DNA from: Desulfomonile tiedjei
GTDB lineage: Bacteria > Desulfobacterota > Desulfomonilia > Desulfomonilales > Desulfomonilaceae
Direction: 5' to 3'
Length of the DNA: 64,000 bases
NCBI GenBank assembly: GCA_016218715.1
Contig: JACRDG010000112.1
Span: forward strand, 62,001 to 126,000
Shown here: positions 25,601 to 36,831 of the stretch, piece by piece
How positions within the stretch are numbered: the stretch's first letter is position 1
Layout of the letters: every line of letters starts with the position of its first letter
Program-made: the position numbers and the translations under genes
Notes under the pieces: model-generated
The model's database searches: none
What the model was told of the DNA's origin: nothing
Seen by the model: the letters and a program-made list of their open reading frames with translations, nothing else

Positions 25601-25701
25601 ACCGAGCTGACGATCCGGAATATATAGTCAGGCTGATCGGGAAGATCGTTACGGTGAGTCTGGAAACGATGAAGATCGTAAAGGGATTGCCCGGCCTGTG
25701 A
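22639..25701 (+). CDS. Single-chain restriction-methyltransferase (type IIG/ISP-like, helicase-less)
   Basis: 1020 residues. The N-terminal region has a PD-(D/E)xK-like nuclease signature (D75, then E85-A-K87 in YWEAKDT). A helical spacer follows, then an N6-adenine methyltransferase core with SAM motif DPFVGTGNF (347-355) and catalytic NPPY (450-453). The C-terminal 450 residues resemble the target-recognition region of type ISP enzymes. Unlike those roughly 1,500-residue proteins, there is no helicase between nuclease and methylase. One protein could thus both methylate and cut a non-palindromic site. The ATG has GGAGG ten bases upstream. It is followed by an Mrr nuclease and an orphan HicB in a repeat-bounded island. 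Confidence 0.85.
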   Translation: MPTIELKPNHKAVKDYYAGLEAFHRLGVTHETAVRAAFQRLLEHCCRQAKWTFIGEYKYVRKGQRPLSVDGAAVDGFKIPQAYWEAKDTHDDLRKEVQTKFRKGYPRNNIVFQSPDTAILWQDSREALEADITKPDMLVYVVKELFGYSSETQRDWEVAVEEFKPHIPQIAATVVELIEVERKENKPFLQAFNAFAEVCRSSINPNLSDAAVEEMLVQHLLTERIFRKVFHNSEFTDRNIIAHEIERVIHALTSRKFSREEFLRPLDRFYGALEKRAETLDDYSQQQTFLNTVYEKFFQGFAVKQADTHGIVYTPQPIVDFMVRSVEEILNKEFGKSLSDEGVHIIDPFVGTGNFITRIMREIKKTALPQKYANELHCNEVMLLPYYIASMNIEHEYYERSGEYKPFEGICLVDTFELAEDKQLSLMFTEENTERVEKLRRTKLFVIIGNPPYNSKQLNENDNNKNRKYKTMDTRVSHTYAHDSVASNKNKLADPYVKAVRWASDKVLENGEGVVAFVSNNSFIEKKAFDGMRKHLEQDFDLIYILNLRGDVRDNPKISGTTHNVFGIQIGVSINLFVRLVNHTAGRCRIFYSAVDDFWRKEDKLSFLESTGTYSGIKWLDMTPQAKHAWLTEGLRTDFDLMMPMGTVGKNLGDRALFTIFSLGVNTNRDAWAYNFNPAELGQNMRRTITAYNEQVFSWLRIADKPKVDDFVLNDDTRLAWSRDLKLDMTRGRTLEYEEQSIRPSIYRPFTRVCLYFDRTMNEEVYRFPTILPTTATEGENRLVCVGAYGRKAFAAIMVAFIPNLNLFGDPQQSFPFYTYDEDGNNRRENITDWALEQFSSTLCADTDKWQIFHYVYGILHSPEYCKMFKVNLKRELPRIPLPKNLEQFHGFASAGERLADLHVNYESQPEYPMQKDENPDKPLNWRVEKMKLTKDKTAIIYNDFLTLAGIPPEVFEYRLGNRSALEWIIDRYQVRTDKRSGIVNDPNRADDPEYIVRLIGKIVTVSLETMKIVKGLPGL

Positions 25702-25712
25702 CTCAACCGAGG

Positions 25713-25900
25713 CTTAGTGCTCCTTTTCGCAAGTTCGGTCCCGCATTTCGGGGGCCTTGGTGGGACAGGCATCTTGCCTGTCATTCTCTGATGGACAGGC
25801 AGGATGCCTGTCCCACCCAACAGCCAGTGAGGCCGCGGCGATGACGAGAAGCCGCTTGCTATGGGAATCCGCAACCGTATTTACGAAATCGAGTATTAAG
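25713..25900. mobile_element. MITE-like element A with terminal and internal inverted repeats
   Basis: 188 bp. The left end CTTAGTGCTCCTTTTCGCAA and the complement of the right end CTTAATACTCGATTTCGTAA align over about 28 bp. Inside is a large inverted repeat, GGTGGGACAGGCATCTTGCC (25759 on) against its complement ending at 25817. No coding capacity. It lies between the restriction-methyltransferase and mrr genes. A second copy is at 32685-32847. Confidence 0.75.
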
Positions 25901-25932
25901 CCAGCGAAATCTGGAAAGCTGAGACAACCAAT

Positions 25933-26790
25933 ATGGCAGGACAAAGATTCGCTCAGTATATCGTACCGCTGGTCAATGCCTTGAAAGAGCTTGGCAATTC
26001 CGGCACACCCACAGAGGTCCGTGACACGGTGGCAAAGAACCTGGCTCTCTCAGACCGCCAACTCGATGAGCAGCTCAAGAGCGGGAGCAGCCGTTTCGTT
26101 AACGATGTCCACTGGGCCAGATTCTATCTGGTCAAGTCAGGGTACCTCGACTCGTCGGAACGCGGGGTATGGCGGCTAACGGAGAAGGGGCTCCGCGAGA
26201 AATTCACAGACAAGCTTGCCCAGGAAATAGCCAAGAAGGTTCGCTTCGATGACCGGTTGAAGTCCCAAACGAACAATAAGGAGATCCCCGAGGACCAGAT
26301 AGCCCCTTCGGATCTCGGCGGCTTGCTGACCGGTGAATATCGGGCCGACCTCCTGGAATTGATGCGGCAAATGCCGCCGGACGCATTCGAGAGGCTGTGT
26401 CAGCGATTTCTGAGAGAGGCAGGCTTCCAGCAAGTTGAGGTTACGGGCAGGAGTGGAGACGGCGGCATCGATGGAAAAGGTCTGCTCCAGGTGAATCCGC
26501 TCATGAACATTCAGGTGTTGTTCCAGTGCAAGCGATACAAGGGAGCCGTAGGTTCCAGTGAAATTCGGAACTTCCGCGGTGCCATGACCGGCCGAACGGA
26601 CAAGGGAATCTTCATTACGACAGGATCGTTTACCGCGGACGCCCGTCGAGAAGCGTTACGGGACGGGGCGCCGCCGATAGAGCTTGTGGATGCCGACAAG
26701 CTGGTCTCGATGTTCGAGATGCTGGAGCTGGGCCTGAAGCCTCGGAGGGTCCTGGACATCGACCACGAGTTTTGGAACGAGTTTTTCTGA
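25933..26790 (+). CDS. mrr: Mrr-type restriction endonuclease
   Basis: 285 residues, full length for Mrr. An N-terminal winged-helix DNA-binding domain (about 5-95, with WARFYLVKSGYLDSSERGVW) precedes the Mrr nuclease domain (about 145-270). The catalytic PD-(D/E)xK-like residues are D180 in DGGIDGKG and Q198-x-K200 in FQCKRYKG. Mrr enzymes cut DNA carrying foreign methylation, so it may complement the neighbouring modification enzyme by attacking differently methylated invaders. The ribosome site is weak. Element A lies just upstream, so it may have its own promoter. Confidence 0.87.
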   Translation: MAGQRFAQYIVPLVNALKELGNSGTPTEVRDTVAKNLALSDRQLDEQLKSGSSRFVNDVHWARFYLVKSGYLDSSERGVWRLTEKGLREKFTDKLAQEIAKKVRFDDRLKSQTNNKEIPEDQIAPSDLGGLLTGEYRADLLELMRQMPPDAFERLCQRFLREAGFQQVEVTGRSGDGGIDGKGLLQVNPLMNIQVLFQCKRYKGAVGSSEIRNFRGAMTGRTDKGIFITTGSFTADARREALRDGAPPIELVDADKLVSMFEMLELGLKPRRVLDIDHEFWNEFF

Positions 26791-26854
26791 TCCGCCCACA
26801 GGTGGTTCCCTTGAAGTGAGGTGGAGCATAGACCGCTCATTGAGGAGCACCGAG

Positions 26855-27031
26855 ATGAGATATTTTTCCTTCGAGATTGTCATTGAGAAAGAACCGGAAG
26901 ATGAAGGGTACTTTGCTTATAGTCCCACGATTCCCTGTTGCTTCAGTAACGGAAAGAGCATCGAGCAGGCCAAGCGCAACATTCGGGAGGCCATCGCCCA
27001 ACATCTTGAATCTCTGCGAGCCCACGATTAA
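26855..27031 (+). CDS. HicB family antitoxin-like protein (orphan)
   Basis: 58 residues from ATG 26855, with GAGGAG seven bases upstream. It is the partially degraded RNase H-like HicB fold: FSFEIVIEKEPEDEGYFAY, then SPTIPCCFSNGKSIEQAKRN and IREAIAQHLESL. HicB normally neutralises the HicA mRNA-cleaving toxin; no hicA frame is found beside it, and it lacks the C-terminal DNA-binding domain of longer HicB proteins. It lies convergent to ldh at the edge of the defence island. It may be a lone antitoxin or a HicB-like protein with another job. Confidence 0.72.
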   Translation: MRYFSFEIVIEKEPEDEGYFAYSPTIPCCFSNGKSIEQAKRNIREAIAQHLESLRAHD

Positions 27032-27054
27032 CCCATACCATTACCGTTTATTAT

Positions 27055-29533
<2,479 letters not shown>

Positions 29534-29537
<4 letters not shown>

Positions 29538-30865
29538 GATTTCAGCTCCCTGACCAGATCGTCCATGTCGGCTCTGGTCCTGGTTTCCGTCACACCCAGG
29601 AGATAGCAGCCGGCCAGTTCAGGATAGGAGCGGCCAAGGGGAAGGCCCGCGACGATGCGTTTTTCCAGAAGCCTCTCGTACGCTGCGTCGAAGCCTGCGG
29701 GAACTTCGACGACGAACTCATTGAAGGTGGCGCTGTCGAAAGGCACTCTGAAACCGGCTGTCGTGAGCTGTTTTTTGAGGTACTCGGCTTTGTCGCGGTT
29801 GAGCGCGGCGAGTTCGCGCAAACCGGTGCGGCCCAGCGAGGCCAGGTACATGGCCGCTGCCAGCGCACAGAGGCTGTTGTTCGTGCATATGTTCGACGTC
29901 GCCTTTTCTCGTCGGATGTGCTGTTCCCGGGTGGCGAGGGTCAGCACAAAGGCCCGCCTCCCCTCCGCGTCGTGGGTTTGGCCGACCAGGCGGCCTGGCA
30001 TGCTGCGCACGTACTGGGTCCTGGTGGCGAACATCCCGAGACTCGGGCCGCCGAACGACTGGGGAATGCCGAAGCTCTGCCCTTCCCCGCAGACGATGTC
30101 CGCGGCCTGACTCCCCGGATTCTTGAACAGCCCGTACGCAAGAGGCTCCGAGAATGCGGTGACGAAGAGGGCACCCCCTTGATGGGCAGCTTCCCCCACG
30201 GCCTTCGGCTCCTCGATGCATCCGAAGAAGTTCGGCGATTGGACTGCCACCGCGGCCAAATCTTTCATTTCCGGGACCGACGATAGGTCGGTTCGCCCGT
30301 TCGGCAGGTACGGTAGCTCCAGCACCTCGAAATCGGTCGATTGCACGTACGTCTGCACCACGCGCCGGTACGAGGGATGAATCGCGCGGGAGATCGCCAC
30401 GCGCTTCCGGCCGGTCACTCGGATGGCCATGAGCACTGCCTCGGCCAGCGCCGAGGCTCCGTCGTACAGCGATGCGTTCGTGACCTCCATCCCGAGCAGC
30501 CGACTGACCAGCGTCTGATACTCGTACACCGCTTGTAGCGTCCCCTGACCCATCTCCGGCTGATACGGGGTGTACGCTGTCGAAAACTCGGACCGGCCCA
30601 GCAGATACCGTACCGATTCGGGGATGAAGTGCTCGTAGCTCCCCGCTCCCACGAACAGCCGGTACTCGGGCGAGACGGCCATGGTCGCGGCCAGCGATTC
30701 CACGTGACGGCTCAATTCCAGCTCGGTCAACGGTTCGGACAGGTGCAGCTCGTTGTCCCGCCGGCACGCTGCCGGGACCGTAGCGAACAGATCGTCCAGG
30801 TCCTTCGCGGCCACAACATCGAGCATCTCCGCGATGTCTCGATCGGTATGGGGCAGGTATCGCAT
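29534..30865 (-). CDS. gcvPA: Glycine dehydrogenase (decarboxylating) subunit 1
   Basis: 443 residues, the N-terminal half of the P-protein, with MRYLPHTDRDIAEMLDVV at the start, FVGAGSYEHFIPESVRYLL, the YTPYQPEMGQGTLQAVYEYQ block and NICTNNSLCALAA. It forms the heterodimeric or heterotetrameric P-protein with GcvPB. The start codon follows directly after the gcvH stop codon, and the end overlaps gcvPB by four bases. Confidence 0.95.
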
Positions 30866-31270
30866 CTACTCCAACCCTTCGAGCATTTTTCGGTACGCGT
30901 CGCTTGTCATGAGGATCTCCCATTCGGCCGGATTCCCCGGCTTCACGTCGATGATCCAGCCGCCCGCGTACGGTTCCTGGTTGATGAGTTCCGGGGATTC
31001 TTCCAGGGAGCTGTTCACGGCAACCACTTCGCCGCTCACCGGCATGAACAGCTCCGAGAGCGCCTTGGCCGATTCCAATGTGCCGCATCGCTCCCCTTGC
31101 GCAAAGGAAGCGCCTACCTGAGGGATTTCCACGAACGTGATGTCTCCGAGCCGGTCCTGGGCGTAGGCCGATATGCCCACTCTCACCGTATCGCCGCTCA
31201 TACGGGCCCACTCGTGGGTGGCTGAGTAGCGAACGTCTCCAGGAAGCTCTAACTCATCGATTTCCTTCAT
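30866..31270 (-). CDS. gcvH: Glycine cleavage system H protein
   Basis: 134 residues from ATG 31270, where GGAGGG lies six bases upstream; an ATG six bases earlier is too close to this site and a TTG still further up is unlikely. The lipoyl lysine is K69 in LESAKALSELFMPVSGEV. It has the all-beta lipoyl-domain layout with SATHEWARM at the N-terminus and GGWIIDVKP near the end. It shuttles the aminomethyl intermediate between P- and T-protein and then electrons to dihydrolipoyl dehydrogenase, which is not encoded here. About 17 bases behind gcvT. Confidence 0.95.
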   Translation of the reverse strand: MKEIDELELPGDVRYSATHEWARMSGDTVRVGISAYAQDRLGDITFVEIPQVGASFAQGERCGTLESAKALSELFMPVSGEVVAVNSSLEESPELINQEPYAGGWIIDVKPGNPAEWEILMTSDAYRKMLEGLE

Positions 31271-31287
31271 CACCATCCCTCCAGCAG

Positions 31288-32559
31288 TCAAATCATGCGA
31301 TTCATCGGGTAGCGCGCGGTCCGATCCGGCCGAATGTCCTCGACGATCGTGACCTCGATCGACCGCCTGCTGTCCCGGAGTACAACGACTTCACCCGGCT
31401 CACGTCTCATCTTAACCCGTATAAAGCCACAGCTCAACCCTCGCGGCTTAAAGTTGTCCGGTGCATTGGGGCTCGCCATGCTCACAATCCGGTCCCCGCG
31501 GCGGTCGATGGCCATGTCGGCCACGCAGGTCAGCACCACGCCGATCTCATGCCCCGCCCTGTCCAGCACCACCGGCCGATCGTGGAGGAGCACCTTTCTC
31601 GGATCGTACCCGACAAAGGGAAGCGTATGCTCCGCCGTGTCCCTCATCTCAAGGACGCAATCGCCCATAAACCGCTTGGTGAAGGAGGTCTGGTCCTTAT
31701 TGAAGGGCAAGGCAAACGACCAAGGATGATTGATGAACGGCCACGGACCAATGTCCTGGTGGGAAAGCGGGAGCACCGCTCCTGCTCGGAGCGAGTCTCT
31801 CGCGGCGAGCCCACAGGCCATGAGCCCGAAATCCCGGCCCGCGGAGAGGATAGTCTCCCACAAATCCAGGACGCGGCGAGCATCCACAAAGATCTCGAAC
31901 CCGAATTCCCCCGTGTATCCGGTGCGGGAGAGCAGGATTGGCGTTCCGTCCGCGAGAGTCGTGTCTGCCTGGGCCGACGCATGGTCAAAGTGCCCTTTGA
32001 AAGAGAAGTAGCCCATATCGCGGAGGACCCTGTCAGGGTCTCGGAGCACCGTGGCGAGGATCTTGGCCGAGAGCGGGCCTTGAAGGTCCATCTTGCCTAC
32101 AGCCCCGGGAAGCGTGGCGATCCGGGCTTCGAATTCCTCTCCGTGACTTCGGAGGTGACCGGCCACGATCTCGCCCATTCCAGCATTAACCACGGTCATG
32201 TATGAGTCTTCAGCGAATTGATACACGATGGCGTCATCGATCACCCCGCCGCGTTCGTCGAGGTACGCTCCATAGACGCATTGCCCGGGCTTGAGCGCGG
32301 TGCGCCCGCTCCCGACGCAGGCTTGCAAATCCCGGGTGAAGCAATGCTGGAGCAGGTCCAGACTGCCGGGGCCGTTGACGAGTATTGGCTCCATGTGGCT
32401 GGTGTCGAAGATCCCCGCATGGGTGATGACCGCACGATGTTCAGCCACCGCGCCGGACGGATACCACATCGGCATGTTCCACCCGGCAAAATCGCCCATC
32501 GTGGCTTTGCGGGCCGAGTGCCAGGAGTGCAAGGGGGTAGTCCTGGTTTCTGCTTGCAT
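31288..32559 (-). CDS. gcvT: Glycine cleavage system T protein (aminomethyltransferase)
   Basis: 423 residues, first gene of the gcv operon. Blocks HSARKATMGDFAGWNMPMWY, GIFDTSHM, DLQGPLSAKIL, SRTGYTGEFGFEIF and the C-terminal beta-barrel domain match GcvT, which releases ammonia and forms 5,10-methylene-THF. It is longer than many bacterial GcvT proteins (about 360-370), mainly in the middle (LSHQDIGPWPFINHPWSFAL) and C-terminus. A purine-rich GGGGGA lies about five bases before the ATG at 32559. No glycine riboswitch is visible upstream; the only promoter-like sequence is weak (TTGCGA, 15 bases, TATAAC on the minus strand near 32616-32640). Confidence 0.92.
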   Translation of the reverse strand: MQAETRTTPLHSWHSARKATMGDFAGWNMPMWYPSGAVAEHRAVITHAGIFDTSHMEPILVNGPGSLDLLQHCFTRDLQACVGSGRTALKPGQCVYGAYLDERGGVIDDAIVYQFAEDSYMTVVNAGMGEIVAGHLRSHGEEFEARIATLPGAVGKMDLQGPLSAKILATVLRDPDRVLRDMGYFSFKGHFDHASAQADTTLADGTPILLSRTGYTGEFGFEIFVDARRVLDLWETILSAGRDFGLMACGLAARDSLRAGAVLPLSHQDIGPWPFINHPWSFALPFNKDQTSFTKRFMGDCVLEMRDTAEHTLPFVGYDPRKVLLHDRPVVLDRAGHEIGVVLTCVADMAIDRRGDRIVSMASPNAPDNFKPRGLSCGFIRVKMRREPGEVVVLRDSRRSIEVTIVEDIRPDRTARYPMNRMI

Positions 32560-32684
32560 GGTTTCCCCCGTGTCTGTCTGGGAGAGACGGCTGGTATGCT
32601 TCCCTCTGTTATAACACTATCTATAGTCTCGCAACGGTAGCAGCACAGCCCGCGATCACCCGCCAACATTCCGTAGGCGCCAAC

Positions 32685-32847
32685 CTAAGTGCACCTTTTC
32701 GCAAATACGGTCACGGATTTTAGGTTTATTGGTGGGACAGGCATCTTGCCTGTCACTTCTTAATGGACCGGCAAGATGCCGGCCCCACTGAACAGCCAAG
32801 AGCAGAGCCTCCAAGCGAGACCGTATTTATGAAACACAGTACTAAGG
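32685..32847. mobile_element. MITE-like element B
   Basis: About 163 bp with ends matching element A: left CCTAAGTGCACCTTTTCGCA, and right-end complement CTTAGTACTGTGTTTCATAA, then AATACGGTC in both. The same internal hairpin core (GGTGGGACAGGCATCTTGCC and its complement) follows. No coding capacity. It lies in the 537-base gap between gcvT and the radical SAM gene. Confidence 0.75.
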
Positions 32848-32865
32848 CGAGTTGGTTCGCCGTTC

Positions 32866-32960
32866 GTCATTCCGGCGAAGGTCGTAATCCAGGAAAGAAG
32901 AACCGGTTCCCGACTTCCGTCGGGGCAGGGTCCGGACCCCGGCCTCCGCTGGGGTGCCGG
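32866..32960. repeat. Dispersed hairpin repeat of the CGTCATTCCGGCGAAGG type
   Basis: Starts CGTCATTCCGGCGAAGGTCG, then TAATCCAGG, and ends with the imperfect complement GACCCCGGCCTCCGCTGGGG. Repeats of this general form are widespread in proteobacterial genomes. The remainder of 32560-33096 holds no gene. Confidence 0.6.
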
Positions 32961-33096
32961 TGCCCTTCTTGAGGCACCCCGCTGAAATCACCAAGGAGCT
33001 TCCTGAAAGTGAGCGCCTGTGCAGCAACATCCCCTTCGGCAGAAGCATAGTCAGCCCAAAGGCCTACCGATATCTCGGGCAGAGGGATCAGGCCGC

Positions 33097-34674
33097 TCAC
33101 GTGCGTGCGCCGACAGCCTCACATGGCTCGCCACCGACGCAATCGTCCCGGCGCAGCAACTGCGACTCGATCTCTTTTCTGATGGTATGGCGGTATCGGT
33201 AGTAGTGCTCCGCTGTAATGCACGAAGCAACGAAATTGGGAAGCCGGTCGGGAAAGGTGCGCCACGCACGATAGAGGTATTTCCAGAAGGTCCATCTGGA
33301 AGAATCGAGCACCCCCTGTCGGATGAGCGTGATCGCCACGGCACGAAATTCCGAGAACTTGATGGGAGTCCGGGCCTTCCGAAACGGCCACGGCCGCATG
33401 CGTGCGAAATGCGAGAAACAGCGCTCCAGGTACGTGCCGGGATCATAGAGGACATCGTACAGCCTGAGGAACTCCTCTGCGATCTGGCTGGTCGGCCGTG
33501 TGGGAATGAAATTGAGGAGGGCCGTCTGACTGCCGAGGTTGTCGGTCATGGCCATATCGACCAGGCGGTTCTCCTTCTGGAGACGGTTGAAAAGAGTGGT
33601 TCCGGGGCTTGCCTGGAGAAGGGTGGCGAACATCTCCGGGATGTGATTGCGTTGCGCGAAGTCGATGAGGCGTTGATCCGCGCCCGGCCGCTCGTTATCG
33701 AAACCGATGATGCAGCCGGCGATGATCTGAAGCCCTGCACGGTTTATCTTTTCGCAGACCTCGTCGAGGTCGACGCCGACGTTCTGGTGCTTGCTCACCA
33801 GCTCGAGCGATTCTTTGTCCGGCGTCTCTATTCCCAGGAATACGCGGTAAAAGCCTGCGCGCGTGATCAGCTCCAGCAGCTCGTCATCAGCGGCAAGATT
33901 GACCGACGCCTGGGTGTAAAAGGCGAACGGATAGCCCCTCTCCTCCATCCACGGGATCAGTTTTCTGAGCAGCTCCTTTGCCTTAGCGATACTGCCGATC
34001 AAATTGTCGTCGACGAAAAAGACAGCCCGTCTCCATCCCATGTCATAGAGCACCTGAAGCTCTCGCATGATCTGCTCCGGCGACTTGGTCCGCACCTTTC
34101 TTCCCAGCATCAGGGTCACGTCGCAGAAATCGCACTGAAACGGACACCCTCTGGAGAACTGGAGCGGCATGTCGACGTATGCATCCATGTCGATCAGGTC
34201 GTACCGGGGCGTGGGCGAGGTTTCCATGTCCGCCATGCGATCCGCTTCGATGAAAACACCCGAGGCCCCGTTCTCGAGAGCTTGGAGCACTTGCGGCATG
34301 ACCACTTCACCTTCTCCCCGCACCACGATGTCCGCGCCCGCGTCCAGAAAGATTTCCGGCATGTGAAACGCCCAGGGTCCGCCCACAACGACGGTCTTGT
34401 CGCGACGTTTGGCTTCTCGCACTGCTTCAACCATGCCGGTATGTTGGCTGACAAGTCCTGAAATCATTACGAGGTCGCATTCACGCCATTCTTCTTCGGA
34501 GATGTCCCGAACGGTCATGTCGCAAATCGTGAGGGACCATTCTTTAGGAAGGAGTGCAGCCAAGGTCATCAAGCCAAGAGGTGGGAGAAGCCCCTTCTTT
34601 CCCAGCATTTTCAGAACGCTATTGAAAGACCAGAAGGTTTGAGGATGCCTGGGGCTGACGAGAAGGGCCTTCAT
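33097..34674 (-). CDS. B12-binding domain radical SAM protein (DUF4070-like C-terminus)
   Basis: 525 residues from ATG 34674, with GGAG six bases upstream. The N-terminal half (1-150) is a cobalamin-binding-type Rossmann domain (LVSPRHPQTFW, then GLVSQHTGMVEAV and VVVGGPWAFHMPE). The radical SAM core has CPFQCDFC, giving the cluster ligands in CxxxCxxC spacing, then FFVDDNLIG and GIETPDKESLELV. The C-terminal part resembles DUF4070 regions found in methylases such as the hopanoid methylase HpnP. Likely a SAM/B12 methyltransferase acting on a lipid or other small molecule; no neighbour fixes the substrate. A classical DxHxxG B12 motif is not obvious. Confidence 0.85.
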   Translation of the reverse strand: MKALLVSPRHPQTFWSFNSVLKMLGKKGLLPPLGLMTLAALLPKEWSLTICDMTVRDISEEEWRECDLVMISGLVSQHTGMVEAVREAKRRDKTVVVGGPWAFHMPEIFLDAGADIVVRGEGEVVMPQVLQALENGASGVFIEADRMADMETSPTPRYDLIDMDAYVDMPLQFSRGCPFQCDFCDVTLMLGRKVRTKSPEQIMRELQVLYDMGWRRAVFFVDDNLIGSIAKAKELLRKLIPWMEERGYPFAFYTQASVNLAADDELLELITRAGFYRVFLGIETPDKESLELVSKHQNVGVDLDEVCEKINRAGLQIIAGCIIGFDNERPGADQRLIDFAQRNHIPEMFATLLQASPGTTLFNRLQKENRLVDMAMTDNLGSQTALLNFIPTRPTSQIAEEFLRLYDVLYDPGTYLERCFSHFARMRPWPFRKARTPIKFSEFRAVAITLIRQGVLDSSRWTFWKYLYRAWRTFPDRLPNFVASCITAEHYYRYRHTIRKEIESQLLRRDDCVGGEPCEAVGART

Positions 34675-34950
34675 TATTCTCTCCGCAATTCGGCAAAAGT
34701 TCAAACATTTATTAATAGCACAAATTCCTCCGAGAGCCTAGATCCATGTTAAGGATTGCAAGGGAGGGATCCTGATTCTGTTGGTCTTTCATGCTCTTAC
34801 GCATGATGCTCCCCGTTGCTCGTCCCTCGTCTCCCCAGCCGTGGTTTTCAGCCGTCTTTAGATCCCGGACGTGGTCTCTCTTAAAACAGAAGGCCGCTCT
34901 TGGCAAGTTCTGTTCAATCCGGACGGAGGCGGGGACGGCGGGTTTCTTTC

Positions 34951-34980
34951 AAAAATGTAACAGTCACGTCTTACATTTTT
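34951..34980. promoter_or_regulatory. 30-bp palindromic operator candidate upstream of nifH
   Basis: Perfect 10-bp arms AAAAATGTAA (34951-34960) and TTACATTTTT (34971-34980) with a 10-base spacer, about 115 bases before the sigma-54 promoter. That is a usual distance for an enhancer-binding protein. It is not the classic NifA TGT-N10-ACA spacing; the inner form is TGT-N14-ACA. The half-site AAAATGTAA recurs at 49417-49425 in the nifV upstream region. The rest of 34675-35093 shows no gene. Confidence 0.6.
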
Positions 34981-35066
34981 GTGAACCTGCGGGGCATCGC
35001 GGACGGGTCGGGAGCGTTCCGCCGCTCATCCTGAGACTTCATTCATTCATCATGACGACATGTTAG

Positions 35067-35975
<909 letters not shown>

Positions 35976-36021
35976 CCGGCAAGGGACCCACCGGTGCACA
36001 GAAGGAAACGAGGTGACGAAT

Positions 36022-36378
36022 ATGTTGATGATCAGATCCATCGTACGGCCCACCAAGGTGGACGACGTACTGGCGGCGTTGATGGAAGCCGGATTTCCGG
36101 CAGTGACCAAGGTGTCGGTGGTCGGCCGCGGCAAGCAGCGCGGCATAAAGATCGGCGAAATTACCTATGACGAGATCCCCAAGGAACTGCTCATTACCGT
36201 CGTGCCGCATGGAGATAAGGATTTTGTCGTCAAGACGGTGATCAAAGCGGCACGCACCGGAGACAAAGGAGCGTACGGCGACGGGAAGATCTTCGTCAGC
36301 CCGGTGGATGAAGTCTACACCATCAGCTCGGGGATCAAGGAGACCGCCTCCGGTGAAACCGAAGAGGTGACGATATGA
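36022..36378 (+). CDS. nifI1: Nitrogenase regulatory PII-like protein NifI1
   Basis: 118 residues from ATG 36022, with GAGGTG about six bases upstream; the open frame extends further upstream but the family starts MLMIRSIVRPTK. PII fold with the strand KVSVVGRGKQRGI, a T-loop region (KIGEITYDEIPKELL) and the conserved ITVVPHGDKDFVVKTVIKAA. With NifI2 it binds NifDK and switches off nitrogenase when ammonia is present, released by 2-oxoglutarate and ATP. Its stop overlaps the nifI2 start in an ATGA junction. Confidence 0.95.
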   Translation: MLMIRSIVRPTKVDDVLAALMEAGFPAVTKVSVVGRGKQRGIKIGEITYDEIPKELLITVVPHGDKDFVVKTVIKAARTGDKGAYGDGKIFVSPVDEVYTISSGIKETASGETEEVTI

Positions 36379-36755
36379 AAGAAGTCATGGCGATCATCCG
36401 CATGAACATGATGAACAAGACCAAGAAGGCGCTCACCGAGGAGGGGATCTTCTCCATGACCGCCAAGGAGGTCCTGGGTAGAGGCAAAGGGCTGGTGGAT
36501 TACACGCTCCTGGAAGGGGCCGAGAAGGGATACGAAGAGGCGATCGCGCAGCTCGGACAGAGCCAGCGCCTCATTCCCAAACGCCTGCTCCTCATTGTCG
36601 TCCCGGACAAGCTCGTGCCAAAGACAGTCAAAACCATCATCAAAGTCAATCAGACCGGCAAGTCCGGCGACGGTAAGATCTTTGTGAGCCCCGCGACCGA
36701 TTCCTTCAGCGTACGCACCGGTGAAGGCGGCGACAGCGTCCTGGATGACGCGTGA
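36375..36755 (+). CDS. nifI2: Nitrogenase regulatory PII-like protein NifI2
   Basis: 126 residues, the longer-T-loop member of the pair. It starts MKEVMAIIRMNMMNKTKKAL, continues through EVLGRGKGLVDYTL and a T-loop of roughly 20 residues (EGAEKGYEEAIAQLGQ), then RLLLIVVPDKLVPKTVKTII and KSGDGKIFVSP. Translationally coupled to nifI1 by a four-base overlap, consistent with the NifI1-NifI2 complex. It lies between nifH and nifD, as in methanogens and other anaerobes with post-translational switch-off. Confidence 0.95.
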   Translation: MKEVMAIIRMNMMNKTKKALTEEGIFSMTAKEVLGRGKGLVDYTLLEGAEKGYEEAIAQLGQSQRLIPKRLLLIVVPDKLVPKTVKTIIKVNQTGKSGDGKIFVSPATDSFSVRTGEGGDSVLDDA

Positions 36756-36831
36756 TGCTCTGGCCCAGACTCGGGATGCGAGATTTGAGATCCACGTCCT
36801 TTGAACGACCGTTGGATCACTGGAGAACACG

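Noticed and set aside
31271-31291. TTG start of gcvH overlapping gcvT
   Set aside because: The GGAGGG site lies inside this extension and is correctly spaced for ATG 31270.
32560-32690. Glycine riboswitch before gcvT
   Set aside because: No tandem aptamer consensus is recognisable on the minus strand.
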